64,000 nt of DNA from Sarcocystis neurona. Taxonomy: Eukaryota > Apicomplexa > Conoidasida > Eucoccidiorida > Sarcocystidae. Shown piece after piece: positions 62,480-64,000 of the stretch; positions within the stretch are counted from its first letter, which is position 1; each line of letters starts with the position of its first letter. Below the pieces are notes generated by a model. The model was given only the letters and a program-made list of their open reading frames with translations, did not search any database and was not told the origin of the DNA. Both the position numbers and the translations under genes were made by a program. The stretch covers positions 678,110 through 742,109 of the forward strand of contig KL647311.1 of the NCBI GenBank assembly GCA_000727475.1, given 5' to 3'.

Positions 62480-63842
62480 TGCACGCGCGCGCACACGCAC
62501 GCATACGCACATATACGAGTAATGGCGCATGCAGTGTTTGTGTGCAGGTGTGTGTATGTGTGTGCATGTGTGTGTGTGTGTATGTCTGTGTCTGCGTGTC
62601 CGCGTGTGTATTTCCATTGCTGAATTGTTGTGCTTGCTTGAGGGGCTTGTGAGGGCCCACACGAGTCCACAGATGTAACCACACTTCCTTGTCGACTGAT
62701 GCTTGTCCCCGCCCTCTGTTTCCTGCAGTGCGTCTTCTCAAAGTTAACGATAGGGAAGTGGCCCAACGCTGATGTAGTTGTTGCGAGAATTCAACGAGCC
62801 ATTGGAGCAGGACCTTCGGTCTCATTTTTCCTCTTCAACGAGCGGCAGCCTTCCGCCTCTACTGTGCGGCAGAAATCGCATGAATCCACGGTACGGAAAC
62901 AGTCTCAGATATGGAAGCCCCAACAAAACAGAGACCGCTGTATATTTCTTGACTGGCTTTTGCCATCGGCCAGAAGTTTTTCAACCCCAATATGACATGT
63001 ACACGTTTGCTCGCAAATGCGCATCAGTCTTAAGCAGTGCGTTTCTCTGCCGGATTTCCAGAGGACTACATCCGTATACAATTTAGACACCTGTCCTGTT
63101 GCTTACTTCTGCCGCAAGCTTGTACCCTGCTTTTGCTCATATTTAATGCCACCTCCTCCTGCTGCGTGTACTGCCGTCTTCGATTACCTGTGAAGGTGCT
63201 AAACTCTGCTGCCGTTGATTCACTGCATTGTGCGGCTGTGAATGCTGACGTTCTGCTGGTGCTTATAAGCTTATTTCTGCACCCCGTGTGTTCACGTGGC
63301 AGGTTCAGGCACCTGCCGCAGCTCTGAAAGGACGCCGAGAGCAGTCTCCGCGAAAGCGGCTTCCATCGCCGTCCACGCGTTCAGAAAAAACTACGCCTTC
63401 AAAACAACGAGAAGGAGATTCCTCAAGTGACGCTGCCCCGCCGGAAAGCATTCCCACAGAAAAAATAGCGACAAACGCTCCGCTTCTATCTCCTAGTGAA
63501 ACAGGTCTTCAGAGGACCCCTTCATTAGTAATAACAGGTCCGGCAGCAGCAGCAACCGCAACGCCACCGACAGAGGCTGAACACCTCGCGTCCGAAAAAG
63601 AGGGGAAGAAGAAGAAGAAGAAAAAGGATAAATTGCAAAGTAGCAGCAGTACCGTAGCCGAAGAGGGAGACATTAAAGTACCTTCAGATGATGCTTCAAA
63701 AAAGAAGAAGAAAAAGGACAAGGATGCAGTGGAGCAGAGTAGCAGCACCGCGTCAGATGAGGGAAGATGTGAAGCGCCGGCTGGTGAAGCCGCGACCGAC
63801 AAAAAGAAAAGAAGAAGAAGAAGGGAGATGGACATGAAGTAG
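59439..63842 (+). CDS. Rdx-like CxxC redox protein with Lys-rich C-terminal tail (five exons)
   Basis: Probable thioredoxin-fold redox protein of the Rdx type (the fold of selenoproteins W, T and H), with Cys in place of selenocysteine. Exons: 59439-59494 (donor GTGAGC), 59719-59789 (donor GTAAGC), 61442-61545 (donor GTAAGG), 62729-62890 (donor GTACGG; GTCTCA at 62818 is an alternative) and 63303-63842. Phases 2, 1, 0 and 0 agree. Domain: strand LTVEIEHCVDC with the CxxC at about residues 19-22, a helix, strand TLRKFRYPQLGSFEVYL, then VFSKLTIGKWPNADVVVARI, which matches the strand, loop and final helix of Rdx proteins. The tail has repeats of six to seven Lys followed by an acidic/Ser spacer. 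In the printed frame it stops at TAG 63842, but a shifted frame continues the same pattern to the window edge. Exons 1-4 are more secure than the link to the tail. Confidence 0.62.
62440..62610 (+). repeat. TA run and GT run in intron 3 of the Rdx-like gene
   Basis: (TA)n at about 62443-62475, then GCGC/CA-rich sequence, then (GT)n at about 62540-62610. Located between exons ending at 61545 and starting at 62729. Confidence 0.85.
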
Positions 63843-64000
63843 ACGTCTCGCATTCAGAAACAGAGCAGAGTGCTGCAATAACAGATGAAGATAAACATTC
63901 GAACGGGCTGAAAAAGAGCGAGACAAAAGACGTTTCATCAGATAACCTAGCCGAGACAGAGGGGGGTGTGGAGATCAGGAAGCAGATCAGCAGTCACAAC
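63605..64000 (+). pseudogene. Apparent frameshift in the Lys-repeat tail; shifted frame open to the window edge
   Basis: Three repeats can be seen, each a Lys run followed by a Ser/Glu/Asp spacer: at about 63605-63690, 63698-63780 and 63800 onward. The first two are in the frame of the upstream exon. The third is in frame only for a run of Arg codons (AGA) and then stops at 63842. Shifting by one base inside the A/G-rich run near 63795-63820 restores Lys codons and a Ser/Glu/Asp-rich spacer that stays open to 64000. The simplest reading is one missing base in the assembled sequence or allele. A real stop, or an intron at this point, cannot be excluded. This is part of the gene above, not a separate gene. 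Confidence 0.5.

Noticed and set aside
1..64000. LTR or non-LTR retroelement, transposase, rRNA and tRNA genes
   Set aside because: No reverse transcriptase, integrase or transposase motifs, no long terminal repeats, and no recognisable rRNA segment or tRNA cloverleaf were noticed. A tRNA scan could not be run, so small RNA genes are not excluded.

Overview
The window looks like nuclear DNA of a coccidian apicomplexan, most like Eimeria. The evidence is genes split into short exons by GT-AG introns, very dense CAG/CTG trinucleotide arrays (in exons giving runs of Gln, Ala or Ser), and alternation of repeat-crowded stretches with nearly repeat-free ones. That alternation matches the segmental chromosome organisation described for Eimeria tenella chromosome 1. 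No bacterial, organellar, telomeric or retroelement signature was seen. The species cannot be named from this sequence alone.

Layout. 1-16 kb is repeat-rich and carries a complete minus-strand 6-phosphogluconolactonase gene (13496 to 3529) whose five exons are scattered through 10 kb of TA-rich microsatellite, CAG/CTG arrays and a 1.6-kb minisatellite. 16.6-18.7 kb has a plus-strand gene of unknown function. 19-31 kb is repeat-poor. It holds a partly resolved plus-strand gene (20.5-22.7 kb) and a three-exon minus-strand gene for a probable secreted Cys-containing protein (26616 to 23468). 31-53 kb is repeat-rich again, with minus-strand genes in tandem: a small 181-residue protein (34003 to 31226), a six-exon DHHC palmitoyltransferase (48239 to 34350) with 13.9 kb of gene for 1.5 kb of coding sequence, and an incompletely resolved gene at about 52.6-49.9 kb. 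53-64 kb is repeat-poor, with a minus-strand gene of unknown function (58.1-55.2 kb) and a plus-strand gene (59439 onward) that joins a thioredoxin-fold Rdx-like CxxC domain to a Lys-rich tail. The tail seems to carry a frameshift near 63.81 kb.

The genes are unrelated housekeeping and secretory functions: oxidative pentose phosphate pathway, protein S-acylation, probable redox protein and secreted protein. There is no sign of an operon-like functional cluster. The main recurrent structure is a strand rule. In the two best-resolved genes, most large introns carry CTG-type arrays, in the sense orientation, next to or a few hundred bases before the 3' splice site. Polyglutamine-type CAG runs occur in exons. 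Intron interiors and leaders are pyrimidine-rich in the sense strand. Exon joins for the 6-phosphogluconolactonase and DHHC genes are supported by reading phase at every boundary except the last acceptor of the first gene. Other models are graded by confidence.
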